From assembly GCA_030144725.1 (NCBI GenBank), contig JASKMD010000008.1, positions 7,708,110 to 7,772,109 of the forward strand: a stretch of 64,000 nt of DNA, written 5' to 3'. A program made the translations under genes and the position numbers. The notes beneath the pieces are model-generated. The model was given only the letters and a program-made list of their open reading frames with translations, did no database searches and had not been told where the DNA came from. Positions 61,828 to 64,000 of this stretch are shown here, piece after piece; the stretch's first letter is position 1, and the number at the start of each line of letters is the position of its first letter. This DNA is from Haematococcus lacustris. Taxonomy: Eukaryota; Chlorophyta; Chlorophyceae; Chlamydomonadales; Haematococcaceae.

Positions 61828-63309
61828 GTCGATGGCATTGTGGGTTGGGAGCGTGACCGCGATTGCGGATTGTCGCTGAAAACAGGTTCAGTCCACATGT
61901 TGCAGCCATTTTTAGGTTGCTCAAGAGTTCCTGATTACTGGTGCTTGTGGCTTCTGAGCAACCACGAACGGCAAGAATTAGTGAAAAACATGCAGACACT
62001 GAGCTGTGAGAAGTGTTTGCCGTTGTGCAGGCCTGTAAACGCCATGGTTACCAAGAAAAGGGGGGTGATGGCTAGATGTGCCGGTGCGCAAAAAGCGAGG
62101 GAGGTTATGGCACAGCGCAGGGCTGCTGAGGCTGAAGCCAAGGCCCAGGCTGGTGCTGCTGAGGCTGAGACCCAGGCACAGGCTGATGCTGGTGCTTATG
62201 AGGCTGATGAGGCTGGTGCTGATGAGGCTGGTGCTTATGAGGCTGATGCTGGTGCTTATGAGGCTGAGGCCCAGGCACAGGCTGATGCTCGTGCTTATGA
62301 GGCACAGTTGCACCAGCTGCAGCCTGAACTGCAGCAGAGGGAGCAACAAGCTACTGACACCCAACGCTTGCAACATCTACAGCAACAGCTGCAGGACCTG
62401 CAGCAGGATGAACTTCAACGTAAGGAGCAGCAGGTGGCTGAGCAGCAACAGCAGCTGCAGCAGCAGCAGGCAGACATGCACCTGATGGAGCAGCAGTTGG
62501 CTGAGCAGCAACACCAGCTGCAGCAGCAGCAGGCAGACATGCAGCAGAGGGAGCAACACGTGGCTGAGCAGCCCCACCCCTACAATCCCTCACCCGCCCT
62601 ACCCTGCACAGGCGCTCTCCCCACGTCCAGGTGCTGGGGGGCATCATGGTGGAGTCACTCAGGCCTGTGCTTGCCAGCACCAAGCCCGCCCCGGGTGGAC
62701 AGCGCACAACACAACAGCAGCCGTTCAACACTGCCTTGGCCATGACAATGGGCACGGGCATTGAGCAGCATGGCATCAAGAGGACGGCCAGGCAGCTGGG
62801 CATCACGCCCCATGCAGTCAAGCGTGCCAGGAGGAGCCACCTGTCCAACCTGGCAGCTGGCGCAGCAGCAGACTGGGCAGCAGCGCCCCTCCGGCGCGGC
62901 CGCCGCTGTCTCAGCCAGGACCAGCTGGAGTACGTGCGCAACTTCTTTGAGGAGCACAGCAGTCCGTCACCCATGTACAAGGACGTGCGGCGCTATTACG
63001 TGCGCATGACCGCTGGGTAGGCTGGCTGCATGGGCTTGTAGGGCTGCATGGGTTGGCTGGCCTCCTGCAGGTTAGTTGGCTGGGTGGCTGCATGGGTAGG
63101 GCTGCATGGGTAGGGTAGGCTGGCTGCATAACCGCTGGCTGAAATGCCTGGCTGACATGCCCACAGCCCCCCCCACAGCTGCCCACTACTGTTGATGTCG
63201 TGGCAGGAGCAGTAAGAAGAGCGAGGTGCGCATGTCACGACGCTACGTGGACCGCTCCCTCAAGAAGTTGTACCTGGAGTACGAGCGGGAGTACGAGTGG
63301 GGTGGCTAA
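61828..63309 (+). CDS. Unrecognised long-TIR transposon protein 1, copy 2
   Basis: Exons by homology 61828-62559, 62631-63016 and 63213-63309; same Cys block, Gln-rich coiled coil, RTARQLGITPHAVKRARR helix-turn-helix-like stretch and EYEREYEWGG end as copy 1. No disabling change seen. Confidence 0.48.
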
Positions 63310-63328
63310 GAGGGAGTGGAGGGAGCAG

Positions 63329-63958
63329 ATGCTAGTGCATCCTGAACTCGTGGGAAAAGTGTGTGGGGCTGCTGTGCTGACTGATTGGGCTAACAAGCAT
63401 TTTGCTGTACCATGCCATGCACAAGACACCAGTACCAGCCACCGGCAACGAGGACACATCATGCGTCGGCGCTACCTGGTGCTGGACGACGCTAGGCAAG
63501 AAGGTGTATGCAGTATGCCTGAGGCTGATGTGGAACGCATGCATGATAAGGTGGAGGGGTGCAGAGCAATGCACCGCATGGTGTTCACACCTGACAGGGA
63601 GCAGCCTCAATGGGCCATGGCTGCTTGTGCATGCAGCACGTGCATGAGTGTGCCATGCCTGCCATGCATGAAGCCTGACACCACTACCCCACTGGAGCCC
63701 ATGCCCATGTTTCAAGATACTGTGAAGGAGGTGAGGGATGACGAAGAGTGTTATGCATTGTTGATGTGGTTCTATCCCAATCTGTTGCATGATGAGGTGT
63801 GCTTTGGCAAACTGACCAACACACATTGTGCACGATATTGCCAGCACATGGGGTTGGATAGGCCAAAGGAACGTCGGAAACTGCGTCGTTTAGTGGTGAG
63901 GGACCTAAGGAGTGAGCAGCTGGAGTTTGAATATGAGGTGAAGCGTTTATATGGCTGA
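63329..63958 (+). CDS. Unrecognised long-TIR transposon protein 2, copy 2
   Basis: Same 209-residue frame as 24177-24806, with the Cys cluster ACACSTCMSVPCLPCM. Conservation of both frames in two copies supports real coding function. Confidence 0.45.
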   Translation: MLVHPELVGKVCGAAVLTDWANKHFAVPCHAQDTSTSHRQRGHIMRRRYLVLDDARQEGVCSMPEADVERMHDKVEGCRAMHRMVFTPDREQPQWAMAACACSTCMSVPCLPCMKPDTTTPLEPMPMFQDTVKEVRDDEECYALLMWFYPNLLHDEVCFGKLTNTHCARYCQHMGLDRPKERRKLRRLVVRDLRSEQLEFEYEVKRLYG

Positions 63959-64000
63959 TTTGGCTGGTTATGTAAGGTGCATGGGGGTCTACTTTGGAGA

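Larger units (their letters stand above)
61430..64000 (+). mobile_element. 3.1-kb long-TIR transposon, copy 2 (cut by window end)
   Basis: Same left TIR (GGTCACCCCCGCCATTGGCT) and almost identical interior to 22279-25376, offset about 39,152 bp, with a small indel near 61592. Right end lies outside the window. Confidence 0.92.

Overview
The window reads as nuclear DNA of a green alga, most likely a chlorophycean in the Chlamydomonas/Haematococcus range. Host genes are split by many short GT-AG introns, coding DNA is GC-rich with CAG/GCC runs, and two products look plastid-targeted (a fibrillin and an S1-domain protein). Fanzor-like genes and GC-rich microsatellites fill the rest. There are no bacterial-style operons, and organism assignment is inference from these features only. 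Layout: (1) 0.7-13.8 kb is a host gene block. It holds a CHIP-type co-chaperone/U-box E3 ligase (minus, 729-4912), a plastid-lipid-associated protein/fibrillin (minus, 5544 to about 8.4 kb) and a three-S1-domain protein (plus, about 9748-13828). A Fanzor fragment sits antisense in a CHIP intron, and a solo Fanzor 3' tail lies in a fibrillin intron. (2) 14.5-51.6 kb is a tandem array of five units, basic length 4.4-5.3 kb. Each unit carries a small three-exon gene for a secreted double-psi beta-barrel (expansin-like) protein. Units 1-4 also carry a degenerate Fanzor copy. (3) The array is riddled with insertions whose empty sites survive in sister units, so ends and target-site duplications (TSDs) can be read directly: a 4.8-kb transposon with an intact 1153-codon transposase-like gene and two deleted relatives (all 7-bp TSD, TCAGG ends), a 3.1-kb transposon with 27-bp perfect inverted repeats and unrecognised proteins, a 468-bp hAT-type MITE, and a 3.1-kb LTR element without gag/pol that splits one expansin-like gene. 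(4) 53.2-55.3 kb is a GTP cyclohydrolase II (RibA-type) gene. (5) 55.7-57.6 kb is the longest Fanzor copy, with all three RuvC motifs. (6) 58.6-61.3 kb is a 2.7-kb pentanucleotide satellite, followed by a second copy of the 3.1-kb transposon running off the window end. Host genes here do unrelated jobs: protein quality control, plastid lipid bodies or thylakoids, plastid translation, riboflavin synthesis and cell-wall modification. The most notable content is the Fanzor (eukaryotic TnpB-like RNA-guided nuclease) family: six protein-coding remnants plus a solo tail, sharing a conserved noncoding 3' tail that is a candidate guide-RNA region, and the two unclassified DNA transposons.
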